A stretch of DNA of 64,000 nucleotides from a bacterium 1XD42-54 (lineage in GTDB: Bacteria; Bacillota; Clostridia; Lachnospirales; Lachnospiraceae). Positions within the stretch are counted from its first letter, which is position 1; each line of letters begins with the position of its first letter. The position numbers and the translations under genes are program-made. Shown one piece after another: positions 43,091-51,051 of the stretch. The notes under the pieces are model-generated. The model was not told the DNA's origin. It was given only the letters and a program-made list of their open reading frames with translations, and did no database searches. The stretch is from NCBI GenBank assembly GCA_003612585.1, contig RAZH01000001.1:434001-498000 (forward strand). Direction: 5' to 3'.

Positions 43091-43507
43091 TTATGCCTGT
43101 GTCCGCTCTTTGTCATAATCCACAATCACCTTTTCCAACACATCTGCGGCTGTTTGAACGGTATTCAAACAGCGGATTTCTTTCTCAAAATATTCTGCTT
43201 TGATCTTACCGCAAAGCCTTGATCCAAATTTCTCCTGAAATGCGCGTACCAGCTTCAAAGTCACATCATGAAGCTCCTGCTTCTGAGCATGCGCCCGAGT
43301 TTCAATATATTTCGCTGAGATCACACACGCTGCCCCTGTCAGGGCTCCGCACACATCTCCCACCTGCATACCGCCTCCAAACGCGCCCACCATACGCATA
43401 TCATGTTCGCTAAGTCCAAGGCCGTAATACTCATTTCCGGCATGTACCATGGATTCCGCACAATTATAGTCCATATCATAATATTTCTGAGCCAGATCCT
43501 TTAACAT
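43091..43507 (-). CDS. C_GCAxxG_C_C family protein
   Basis: About 138 residues. Conserved cysteines lie in YNCAESMVHAGNEY, the GGGMQVGDVCGALTGA motif that names the family, and RLCGKI near the C-terminus. Members are probable redox-active proteins of anaerobes with unknown substrates. The start at 43507 follows GGAGGAGAAAAT and lies 15 bp after the dCMP deaminase stop. Confidence 0.85.
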   Translation of the reverse strand: MLKDLAQKYYDMDYNCAESMVHAGNEYYGLGLSEHDMRMVGAFGGGMQVGDVCGALTGAACVISAKYIETRAHAQKQELHDVTLKLVRAFQEKFGSRLCGKIKAEYFEKEIRCLNTVQTAADVLEKVIVDYDKERTQA

Positions 43508-43521
43508 ATTTTCTCCTCCGT

Positions 43522-44007
43522 TCACATTACAAATTCTATTTTTCGTCCTGTTCTCTGATACTGATAATACCGCACGCCTGCTGCATCCAGCATTCGTCTT
43601 GACGCGATCGTCGTCGGCGCATCGTGATATTTATCCTCATCATAGACAATCGTACTGATCCCCGCCTGAATGATAGCCTTCGCGCACTCATTGCACGGAA
43701 AGAGTGACACATAAAGCTTCGCGCCCTCGAGACTTCCGCCGCGGTAATTCAAAATCGCATTTAACTCGCTGTGCACCACATAAGGATATTTCTGATCCAA
43801 TACTTCTCCTTCCCGTGCCCACGGAAACTCATCGTCCGAACATCCCTTCGGAAACCCATTGTATCCCATTGACAAAATCTTATTGTCCTCGCTGACAATG
43901 CAGGCGCCCACCTGAGAATTCGGGTCCTTTGAACGCATGCCTGACAATCTGGCAACTCCCATAAAATACTCATCCCAGGAAATATAGCCTTTCCGTTTCT
44001 CCTCCAT
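43522..44007 (-). CDS. dCMP deaminase (ComEB type)
   Basis: A 161-residue zinc enzyme converting dCMP to dUMP for thymidylate synthesis. VHSELNAILNY carries the zinc His and catalytic Glu; SLFPCNECAKAIIQAG carries the two zinc Cys. GACIVSEDNKILSMGYNGFPKG is the usual N-terminal part. The start at 44007 follows AAGGAGGAGGAAG; 45 upstream in-frame codons are not homologous. Confidence 0.93.
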   Translation of the reverse strand: MEEKRKGYISWDEYFMGVARLSGMRSKDPNSQVGACIVSEDNKILSMGYNGFPKGCSDDEFPWAREGEVLDQKYPYVVHSELNAILNYRGGSLEGAKLYVSLFPCNECAKAIIQAGISTIVYDEDKYHDAPTTIASRRMLDAAGVRYYQYQRTGRKIEFVM

Positions 44008-44087
44008 CTTCCTCCTCCTTGTAAATAATCTGGCTTTCACGCCATTTTTCCTTCTTTCTCTATGGTTTATACGTGCTGCCTGGTAGT

Positions 44088-44561
44088 TTACCGTTCTTTT
44101 CCAACACGAGTATTCAAAATTTCCTGCAACAACGCTTCGCACCCCTCGAGTATATCCTTATACGTTGTCTCAAAATCCCCAGAATACCACGGATCATCTA
44201 TATCCCGCGGCCGCTTGGCATGATCCAGCAAACGACTCACCTTCCCCTGCGGATCATCTCCCAGAATACGCATCATATTGCGAATGTTATACTGCTCCAT
44301 TCCGATCAAATAATCGTATTCCTGGTAATCACGACGCTCCATTCTTCTGGCATGATGCCCCTCCGCACGGATTCCATACTCGGCAAGCTTACGTTTTGCC
44401 GGCGGATAAACCGGATTCCCGATTTCCTCCATACTTGTGGCCGCTGATGCAACTACAAACTCCGCGCTAAGGCCATGTTTGTTTACGAGATCGCGGAAAA
44501 TAAATTCAGCCATTGGGCTGCGGCAGATATTGCCGTGGCAGACGAATAATATTTTTATCAT
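44088..44561 (-). CDS. Low-molecular-weight protein tyrosine phosphatase
   Basis: A 157-residue phosphatase. The P-loop VCHGNICRSPMAEF holds the nucleophilic Cys and Arg (C-x5-R), and the general-acid Asp is in DIDDPWYSGDFE. The length is usual. Targets are unknown; relatives act on tyrosine kinases of capsule synthesis or on arginine phosphate. Confidence 0.93.
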   Translation of the reverse strand: MIKILFVCHGNICRSPMAEFIFRDLVNKHGLSAEFVVASAATSMEEIGNPVYPPAKRKLAEYGIRAEGHHARRMERRDYQEYDYLIGMEQYNIRNMMRILGDDPQGKVSRLLDHAKRPRDIDDPWYSGDFETTYKDILEGCEALLQEILNTRVGKER

Positions 44562-44713
44562 ATCTTTGAAACTCCTTGTATTTACTGTATTTCCTTGATT
44601 TATCGGCTTTTCCTGGGTCTTGCTTTAGCCTTTCGTCCGTGGCATATTGTAGTCTAAATTAGCATATCTTTGACCTCAAAAGTAGTAAATTGAGTGTGAT
44701 ATTGCTATTTTTA

Positions 44714-45378
44714 CTACTCGGCATTTGCCACCCGTTTCAGTTCCTCTTTCGCATCATCATAACCGATTCAGAGATACGAAGTCCTGTTTTAAATAAAATG
44801 TAGATTCCGTCATAGTATCTGCAAAAATGATTGTCCTGTGACACAAAGGCAAGCTGAAACTCAAACGGATTCTTGCGTATCAAATCATCATCGACAGCCA
44901 TTTGAAAAGCAGGTCTGACAACACCCCTCACAGAATGAATGGAACTGTAACCGCTTCCATCCTGCTACAATTTAATAAGCCAACATTTTGCATCCGACAA
45001 CTTTATTTTGTCGACTCGCTTCTTTCCGAAATCCTCTTTCTTAAAAATGTTTACCACAATATTATAATTGGCTTCGGTATTGTGCCGTACCCCCGTTTTC
45101 TGTAAGAGATACTTTTTAACCAGTTCCAGAACAGTCATTTCCCCACCACGGGGAAAATCGTATCATCAAGGTCTTTTAATATCAGCTTTATTTCTCCCTT
45201 AATGAAATATCATCCCGTTTGCCTTGTGGCGTTCTGTCCGTCTTTTCCAGTTTCCAACTGTAAACAAATTGCTGTTTGCCTGTGGCATCAATGTATTTAA
45301 ACGCATATCGTCCGTCTTGACGTTAGCTCTCTCCGTTGCGGAGAATACGATTTCTTTGTCCCATCTTTTTACGCTCAT
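44714..45378 (-). pseudogene. Decayed Tn916-family integrase
   Basis: Starting MSVKRWDK at 45378, then continuing in other frames as RILRNGES, RQDGRYAFKYIDATGKQQFV and SWKLEKTDRTPQGKRDD, the arm-binding domain of Tn916-type Int. Downstream fragments YLLQKTGVRHNTEANYN, VVRPAFQMAVDDDLIRKNPF and FKTGLRISE are core and early catalytic parts; after an internal deletion the C-terminal tail (YDDAKEELKRVANAE) reaches a stop at 44714. Several frameshifts and stops; clearly dead. Confidence 0.8.
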
Positions 45379-45526
45379 GTCAATGCTCCTTTCGTACCAA
45401 AAGAGCCCCTTCACGATATACTGTAGTATACCATAGACAAAGCTCTTTTGCCATCTTAAAAATGAAAGCAGCATTTGAAATAAGAATGCGGAAAACAACT
45501 ATTTTTGAAGCTGCCTGTATAACCTT

Positions 45527-45727
45527 CTAAATTGCCGTTAATCCTTCTAAATGCTCTTTAAAGCGTTTTTGCTTAATCAAAAATTTTACTCCGTTTTGAA
45601 TGATAAGTCCTGTATCCAAATTATCTGTTACGATTTTTCGCAGCTTCTTTTCGCCAATATTGAAATAAACAGATGCTTTATCAATGGTAAGAGCCTTATC
45701 CACTTTTGCCATCACCTTATCGGGCAT
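45527..45727 (-). CDS. xis: Tn916-type excisionase (Xis)
   Basis: A 66-residue winged-helix protein (ALTIDKASVYFNIGEKKLR, TGLIIQNGVKFLIKQKRF), matching excisionases that partner Tn916/Tn1549 integrases in directing excision. The frame is intact, but the adjoining integrase is broken, so it is probably a relic. Confidence 0.8.
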   Translation of the reverse strand: MPDKVMAKVDKALTIDKASVYFNIGEKKLRKIVTDNLDTGLIIQNGVKFLIKQKRFKEHLEGLTAI

Positions 45728-45882
45728 AATTCCTATATGCTGCTTTAGCCGCTGTTTAACAATCGTTCGTATCTGCTCAAGTAGAATAATTGAATCCTTA
45801 GGTTGTCAAGGAACTGTGGAAGCCCATAGAAAAGCCCCCTCACTTTTCCAAAGGAACAAATGATGGGATATGCACGGAAAAT

Positions 45883-46396
45883 TTAATTTTCCAAAAGTTT
45901 TTTGAGCTTTTGCAGGACTTTCAAAATGTGCCTGCTAACGCTTGACTGGTTAATACCATAGATGTGGCTTAACTCAACCTGCAATTTGCCCTCATAGAAA
46001 TGCTGTTGTATCAGTTTCCGTTCTTCTTCCGACAGTAATGCGAGAGAAGATTTCAGCTTGTCCAACATCATCCTATGGACGACGGTTTACGCAACATTTG
46101 CCGCTTCATCAGCAATAAAATCAAAGCCGTTACCACTGTCATCAGTGCTTTCAATGGATTCTAAGGTCAGCAGGCTGGTCTGTATCGAGCTTCTTCAGAT
46201 AACGCCACCGTTCCTTGTCCCGATAAAACTCGATGTAGTGTGTCTGTTTCGTCTCACTCAGGCAACCCTGCACGGGAATAAAGAGCTTGTCCTTATAAGC
46301 CCCATCCGTTTCCCTGCAGCGGCAGAAGTCCTCATAAGACAATTCCGTGTAGCCGCCGTTTTCTTTGATGTAGACCTTTCTTGATGCGTATTTCAC
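45883..46396 (-). pseudogene. Sigma-70-like regulator of a Tn916-type element, broken
   Basis: A GTG at 46396 after GGAGGTACTTACG begins VKYASRKVYIKENGGYTELS and runs to LDTDQPADLRIH; a frameshift near 46165 and an in-frame TAA near 46086 separate it from the C-terminal half (MLDKLKSSLALLSEEERKLI, HIYGINQSSVSRHILKVL), a sigma region 4 helix-turn-helix. Intact homologues regulate transfer in Tn916/Tn1549 elements. Confidence 0.75.
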
Positions 46397-46696
46397 CGTA
46401 AGTACCTCCAAACTACTACAATTTTTTATGGTTAATAAACCTTGCAACCAGTAAGGAATTATCCATCTTGTTGCTTAAGCTGTTATAATGAGTGGGCAAT
46501 CGGTATATCGGCTTCCAATTTTGGACTTCGCGTCCGTAACTTAGACTGATAACCAGCTCCTCATTCGCAGCGTTCGTTTTATGCAGGTTGAATTGCCTTA
46601 GGTGCATTCGTGTCACACCACAGTAGATGGAATAGGCAATGAGTAAAACTGGTATTTATTCCATTGCATAATCTGATTTTAAAGAGTGACAAATTT

Positions 46697-46912
46697 ATGA
46701 ACGCAGTCGGTATTGATGTTTCAAAAGGTAAAAGCATGGTCGCAATCATGAGACCATTGGGTGAGATCCTTTTTACACCGTTTGAAATCAAGCATACAAC
46801 CGGTAACATCAAATCTTTTGTTAAACTAATCAATTCTATCGAAGGTGAATCTCGAATCGTAATGGAGCATACAGGACGCTATTATGAAGTCCTTGCCTAT
46901 CAACTCTTAATT
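46697..46912 (+). pseudogene. IS110-family transposase, N-terminal fragment
   Basis: MNAVGIDVSKGKSMVAIMRP, the RNase H-like DEDD N-terminus, and VMEHTGRYYEVLAYQL are typical of IS110 transposases (about 400 residues when complete). Homology ends near 46912, where the frame runs into unrelated DNA. About 70 residues remain. Non-functional. Confidence 0.8.
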
Positions 46913-47030
46913 GTGAAAATCGCTAGAATCCAGATTGAAAGGCAGGGAACGGCATCCCACACGGCAGAAACAACCTTGCGGCGTGTTCCTACAAAAAACG
47001 ACAGTCGATAAACTGTGATTGCTCACTTGT

Positions 47031-47167
47031 TTATCGGCTCTGCGTCTTATGCGTCTGGCTCTGTGATGACGGCACTTGTAAGTCCTTGACTTCTATCAAT
47101 GTTTCCTGTTTGCATTTGGGGCAATAGAGCCGAAAATTCTTTAACTCTGTATCTTCTCCGTATTTCT
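47031..47167 (-). pseudogene. Cysteine-rich KTR protein, C-terminal half
   Basis: Minus-strand reading KYGEDTELKNFRLYCPKCKQE continues TLIEVKDLQVPSSQSQTHKT and ends QSR-stop at 47031. This is the C-terminal zinc-ribbon half of the small KTR family found on Tn916-like elements. The N-terminal CxxC half is missing here and appears at 56268-56339 in the same orientation. Confidence 0.65.
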
Positions 47168-47197
47168 AAAGATGTTGTCAAGGGGAAATGTAAGATT
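47168..47197 (+). repeat. Left imperfect terminal inverted repeat of the inserted segment
   Basis: AAAGATG followed by TTGTCAAGGGGAAATGTAAG and ATT. It resembles, in inverse orientation, 56251-56284 (19 of 23 positions in the inner block, plus AAAGATG). Together the pair flanks about 9.1 kb and sits exactly where the KTR gene is interrupted. Confidence 0.55.
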
Positions 47198-47234
47198 GAG
47201 TTTTTACCTTTTACTTTTTTATTCCTTCAAAGGC

Positions 47235-47267
47235 AACCGCCGCCACTCATATAGAGGGGCGGCGGTT
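47235..47267 (-). terminator. Hairpin downstream of hcp
   Basis: AACCGCCGCC (47235-47244) pairs with GGCGGCGGTT (47258-47267), 10 bp past the hcp stop. It lacks a clean T-run (GCCTTTG), so efficiency is uncertain. Confidence 0.6.
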
Positions 47268-47277
47268 ATAATCAGCA

Positions 47278-48879
47278 TTATTTCAGCAGTACCTCCAAAT
47301 CACTCTCCGGGGTTGTGATCGGGGCAATGTGATAATGCTCCGCCAGATACTGCAACACGTTGGGCGACAGGAACGCCGGAAGTGTAGGCCCCAAGCGGAT
47401 ATTTTGGATTCCCAGGTGCAAAAGCGTCAGCAGGATACACACAGCCTTCTGCTCATACCAGGAGAGAACCATTGACAGCGGCAGATCGTTTACACCACAT
47501 GCAAAAGCCTCTGCCAGGGCTACAGCCACCTGGATGGCACTGTATGCGTCATTGCACTGTCCCATATCCATCAGGCGGGGAAGTCCGGAAACGGTGCCAA
47601 GGTCCAGGTCATTGAACCGGTACTTGCCACAGGCAAGAGTAAGTACGATACTGTCAGGAGGTGTCTGCTTTACAAACTCAGTATAGTAGCTGCGTCCCGG
47701 CTTTGCTCCATCGCAGCCGCCAACCAGGAAGAAATGTTTGACCACTCCGCTTTTGACTGCTTTGACCACTTTGTCCGCAACGGACAAGACCGCGTGACGC
47801 CCAAAGCCGGTTGTGACGGTTCTTCCGCCATTGATACCAGTAAACTGCATGGCTGTGGGGTAGCCGCCCAGCTCCAAGGCTTTTTGGATTACCGGCGAGA
47901 AGTCCTTTTCCGGCCCAATGTGGGCCAGCCCCGGATATGCGACGGCTTCCGTCGTAAATACCCGGTCCGCATAGCTTGTTTTCGGCGGCATGAGGCAGTT
48001 TGTTGTAAAAAGGACCGGAGCGGGGATAGAAGCAAATTCCTTTTGCTGATTCTGCCAGGCAGTGCCGAAATTCCCTTTGAGATGGGGGTACTTTTTTAGT
48101 TCCGGATAACCGTGAGCCGGGAGCATTTCACCGTGGGTATAAATGTTGATGCCCTTGTCCTTGGTCTGCTCCAAGAGTTGTTTCAAATCAAAGAGGTCAT
48201 GACCGGAAATGATAATAAACGATCCTTTCTCTACAGTCAAACTTACTTCTGTTGGAACGGGATTGCCATAGGTTTCCGTATTAGCCTTATCCAGCAGTTC
48301 CATACATTTCAGGTTAACCGCCCCGACTTCCAGGACAATAGGAAGAAGTTCATCCATCCCCCAGTCCTCCATACCGACAGCAAAGAGGGCCTTATAAAAA
48401 AAGCGGTCTACTTCCGGGTCCGTATAGCCCAGGACAGCAGCGTGATACGCATAGGCGGCCATACCCCGGATGCCAAACAGAATCAGCGACTTCAGAGAGC
48501 GAATATCCTCCCCAGCAGTCCACAGATGCTCCATGTCATAGTCATCGTTCTTCCCGCAGGCTGAGGTACACTCATAGCAGAGAGGAACAATCTGCCGCTT
48601 TACCTCATCCACACGCCGGAGCAGAGCAGAAAGGGCCTCCTTGTCAAAATTTACATTCGTAATTGTCGCAAACAACCCTTCCCGCACAACCTGATTGGCG
48701 GCATGGCTAATCAGATGCCCATTTCCGTCTATGGTCCTTGCAAGGCCAATCAATTTCCCGGTAAGCTGATCCTGCATTTCAGCAATACCGGCCTGCTTGC
48801 CGCATACGCCAGAATTTCCAGTACAGCCTTTGCATCCCGCTGTCTGTTCACACTGGAAGCAAAACATTTTCTGTTCCAT
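47278..48879 (-). CDS. hcp: Hybrid cluster protein / hydroxylamine reductase
   Basis: A 533-residue cytosolic redox protein. The N-terminal FCFQCEQTAGCKGC and SGVCGK supply cysteines of the 4Fe-4S cluster (class I, C-x2-C-x7/8-C-x5-C spacing); C-terminal CYECTSACGK, HGEMLPAHGYPELKKYPH, TNCLMPP and LACGKYRFND provide ligands to the hybrid Fe-S-O cluster. Hcp reduces NO or hydroxylamine and protects from nitrosative stress. ATG at 48879 after AGGAGGAAACAGTG. First evidence for its regulator is the divergent Crp/Fnr gene. It lies between mobile-element remnants, so it is probably cargo. Confidence 0.95.
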   Translation of the reverse strand: MEQKMFCFQCEQTAGCKGCTGNSGVCGKQAGIAEMQDQLTGKLIGLARTIDGNGHLISHAANQVVREGLFATITNVNFDKEALSALLRRVDEVKRQIVPLCYECTSACGKNDDYDMEHLWTAGEDIRSLKSLILFGIRGMAAYAYHAAVLGYTDPEVDRFFYKALFAVGMEDWGMDELLPIVLEVGAVNLKCMELLDKANTETYGNPVPTEVSLTVEKGSFIIISGHDLFDLKQLLEQTKDKGINIYTHGEMLPAHGYPELKKYPHLKGNFGTAWQNQQKEFASIPAPVLFTTNCLMPPKTSYADRVFTTEAVAYPGLAHIGPEKDFSPVIQKALELGGYPTAMQFTGINGGRTVTTGFGRHAVLSVADKVVKAVKSGVVKHFFLVGGCDGAKPGRSYYTEFVKQTPPDSIVLTLACGKYRFNDLDLGTVSGLPRLMDMGQCNDAYSAIQVAVALAEAFACGVNDLPLSMVLSWYEQKAVCILLTLLHLGIQNIRLGPTLPAFLSPNVLQYLAEHYHIAPITTPESDLEVLLK

Positions 48880-48897
48880 CACTGTTTCCTCCTATTA

Positions 48898-49590
48898 TTA
48901 TTCTAAAATTCTTCCGTCCGTAGAAATAGTCACCACATTCCACGGAATGAACTTCCCGCTCTCCTGTAAGGCCTGTTTGACCGCGTTTTCGATTCCGCCG
49001 CAACATGGAACTTCCATTCGTACTATGGTTACGCTCTTGATGTCATTTCCAGAAATGATTTGCGTCAGCTTTTCAGCATAGTCCCCCTCGTCCAGCTTGG
49101 GGCAGCCGATGAGCGTCACATGGCTACGGATAAACGCATCGTGGAAATTGCCATAGGCATAGGCGGTACAATCTGCAGCGATGAGTAGCTTGGCACCGTT
49201 AAGGTATGGGGCGTTCACCGGCACCAGCTTAATCTGTACTGGCCATTGGGTCAGCTGGCTGGCGGCAGGCGTCTGTGCGGCAGGGGCAACGCAAGGATCC
49301 CGGTGAATCGTCTTTGCATTTGTTCCGGGACAGCCGCAGGGCAGAGGCGCACTCTTCTGTTTAGCGGCCGTCACAGCCGCATGGTCATAGGCGGGCGCTT
49401 CCCGCGTCTCAAAGCTGATTGCCTCCGTGGGGCAGGCGGGCAGGCAGTCACCCAGACCATCGCAGTAGTCCTCACGAGTGAGCCTCGCCTTACCGTCTAC
49501 CATCTCAATAGCGCCCTCATGACAGGCGGCGGCACAGGCTCCGCATCCGTTACACTTTTCTTCATCGATATGAATTATTTTGCGAACCAT
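48898..49590 (-). CDS. 4Fe-4S ferredoxin-type protein partnered with Hcp
   Basis: A 230-residue protein. VRKIIHIDEEKCNGCGACAA starts a two-cluster ferredoxin domain (CNGCGACAAAC; CDGLGDCLPACP), followed by a linker with PCGCPG and a C-terminal domain (LLIAADCTAYAYGNFHDAF; VPCCGGIENAVKQAL) as in iron-sulfur proteins that pass electrons to Hcp. It starts at 49590 after AAAGGAAAATTTT, is the first gene of the two-gene operon, and ends 19 bp before hcp. Confidence 0.9.
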   Translation of the reverse strand: MVRKIIHIDEEKCNGCGACAAACHEGAIEMVDGKARLTREDYCDGLGDCLPACPTEAISFETREAPAYDHAAVTAAKQKSAPLPCGCPGTNAKTIHRDPCVAPAAQTPAASQLTQWPVQIKLVPVNAPYLNGAKLLIAADCTAYAYGNFHDAFIRSHVTLIGCPKLDEGDYAEKLTQIISGNDIKSVTIVRMEVPCCGGIENAVKQALQESGKFIPWNVVTISTDGRILE

Positions 49591-49631
49591 AAAATTTTCC
49601 TTTCCGGTCAACTGTATTCTTTGAATCCCTG

Positions 49632-49660
49632 TTGACATCTTGGAATCAGTATAGTATGAT
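49632..49660 (+). promoter_or_regulatory. Promoter of the hcp-linked Crp/Fnr gene
   Basis: TTGACA (49632-49637), 17 nt, TATGAT (49655-49660), strong sigma-A promoter. A minus-strand -10 (TATACT, 49653-49648) for the ferredoxin-hcp operon overlaps it and lacks a good -35. Confidence 0.7.
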
Positions 49661-49674
49661 TTACGTGTTTTGTA

Positions 49675-49690
49675 TGTTGAAATTTCAACA
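49675..49690. promoter_or_regulatory. Crp/Fnr-type palindrome shared by the divergent promoters
   Basis: TGTTGAAATTTCAACA is a perfect 16-bp palindrome (core TTGA-N4-TCAA). Its centre is about 41.5 bp upstream of the expected ferredoxin-hcp start and about 15 bp downstream of the regulator's start, consistent with activation of hcp and autorepression. Confidence 0.65.
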
Positions 49691-49704
49691 AAGGGAACAA
49701 ATCT

Positions 49705-50379
49705 ATGGAAAAATATTTTGAAGTATTGTGCATGTGTCCGCTGTTTCGGGATATGGCGCATTGGGAACTGACTAAGGCTCTACGTTGCCTCAACGCCAGG
49801 GTATCTTCCTTTGAAAAAGGAGAAGCCGTGATGAACGAGGGTGAACCAGCAAAATATGTGGGAATTGTCCTAACGGGCAGTTTTCAAATTGTACGGACGG
49901 ATTTCTTTGGTAATCGAAGCATGATTGCCAACCTTGTTCCTGGTGAATTATTTGGGGAATCCTTTGCTTGTGCAGGAGTGGAGGCAGTCCCGGTTTCTGT
50001 GCTGGCATCGGAGGCTGCGGAGGTTATGCTGATTGACTGTTTGAAAATTTGTCATTCATGCAGTAATGCTTGTCAATTCCATCAACAGATGATTTATAAT
50101 CTTCTTCAAATTGTTGCGGCAAAGAATTTGATGTTTCACCAAAAAATCGAGGTCACATCCAAGCGCACGACACATGAAAAGCTGATGGCGTATCTGATGC
50201 TTCAAGCTAAACAATTTGGCAGTCTGGAATTTGAAATACCATATGATCGCCAGGAGTTGGCGGATTATCTGGAAGTAGAGCGCAGTGGTTTGTCGGCGGA
50301 AATCGGAAAACTGCGTCGGCAAGGGGTCATTGAAGCAGACCGCAGCAGATTCAAGATATACAAACCGTTTGATGTTTGA
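49705..50379 (+). CDS. Crp/Fnr family regulator of hcp
   Basis: A 224-residue regulator: effector barrel (about 10-120; VSSFEKGEAVMNEGEPAKYV, GELFGESFACAG), dimer helix, and a winged-helix C-terminus (IPYDRQELADYLEVERSGLS). The segment CHSCSNAC near residue 116 could bind a metal cluster or heme, suiting an NO or redox sensor of the HcpR kind. The recognition helix lacks the R-E-x-x-x-R signature, so it should read a site other than TGTGA, fitting the TTGAAATTTCAA palindrome. Confidence 0.9.
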   Translation: MEKYFEVLCMCPLFRDMAHWELTKALRCLNARVSSFEKGEAVMNEGEPAKYVGIVLTGSFQIVRTDFFGNRSMIANLVPGELFGESFACAGVEAVPVSVLASEAAEVMLIDCLKICHSCSNACQFHQQMIYNLLQIVAAKNLMFHQKIEVTSKRTTHEKLMAYLMLQAKQFGSLEFEIPYDRQELADYLEVERSGLSAEIGKLRRQGVIEADRSRFKIYKPFDV

Positions 50380-50410
50380 GGCACGTAAACATAGTGGTAG
50401 CAAGTAGCGG

Positions 50411-50904
50411 TAATCAGAAATCCCGTTTTATCAGAAATGCAGAGTGAAACCGTTGAAATACAAGGGAATTGCCGCAATAGATTTCTGATAAAAAAGTGGC
50501 TATTGACTGACCGTGCCTTATAACTATAGGACTGGCAGGAATAAAAATTTCTGATAAAATGTGTTCATAGTAATTCGGCTGCGGTCTGTTTTCAGAGTAT
50601 CAATTCTAAAGGAGGATTGGTTACTTTGGCGCATTGTCATAGATTCATGCCATTTTCTGCACAGGAAATCAGTTTATCATAGCATGGAATACTTGCTGCA
50701 GGTTTCCATATAAGCAATTTGCAGTTCATTTTTATCGGAAATTTTCATGTGAGCGGAGTATGCTGTTCCGGTCCAAGATGTAGGTAAATCTATATTTTTA
50801 TCAGAAACTTTTTCTGCCGTTGTCCAGTGTTTTCAATGCTTTCATAAATTATTTCCGATAAAAATGGATTTCTGGTTACCGCTAAAATCAGAAATTTCCG
50901 ATAA
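50411..50904. repeat. Cluster of iteron-like repeats, consensus ATTTCYGATAAAA
   Basis: At least seven copies in both orientations: 50426-50438, 50481-50493, 50547-50559, 50730-50742, 50796-50808, 50851-50863 and 50893-50904, with partial copies at 50411 and 50884. The 670-bp region 50380-51051 has no convincing gene. It lies at the left side of the mobilization module and may be an end, origin of transfer or regulator-binding array. Confidence 0.75.
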
Positions 50905-51051
50905 CATGGGCAAGCAATGCGCCGGTATATACCCGGCACGTGCTTGTTGGTGGCTGACCGCCCCCAAACCCCCGTAAGGACCGGCGCAACTGCGCTGGTC
51001 CTTTTAAGCCGCCTACGGCGTCTGCTGTTACCCACAGTGGGAGAAAAATCA

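Noticed and set aside
45749-45882. Further gene between xis and the sigma-like remnant
   Set aside because: Short broken frames only; a few codons resemble coding sequence but no start, ribosome binding site or family.
46416-46616. 66-aa minus-strand ORF MTRMHLRQFNLHKTNAANEE
   Set aside because: No recognisable domain or ribosome binding site; lies between decayed mobile genes. Possibly another remnant, but not supportable.
50411-50904. CRISPR array reading of the repeats
   Set aside because: Repeats are only about 13 bp, irregularly spaced and in both orientations, and no cas genes are present.
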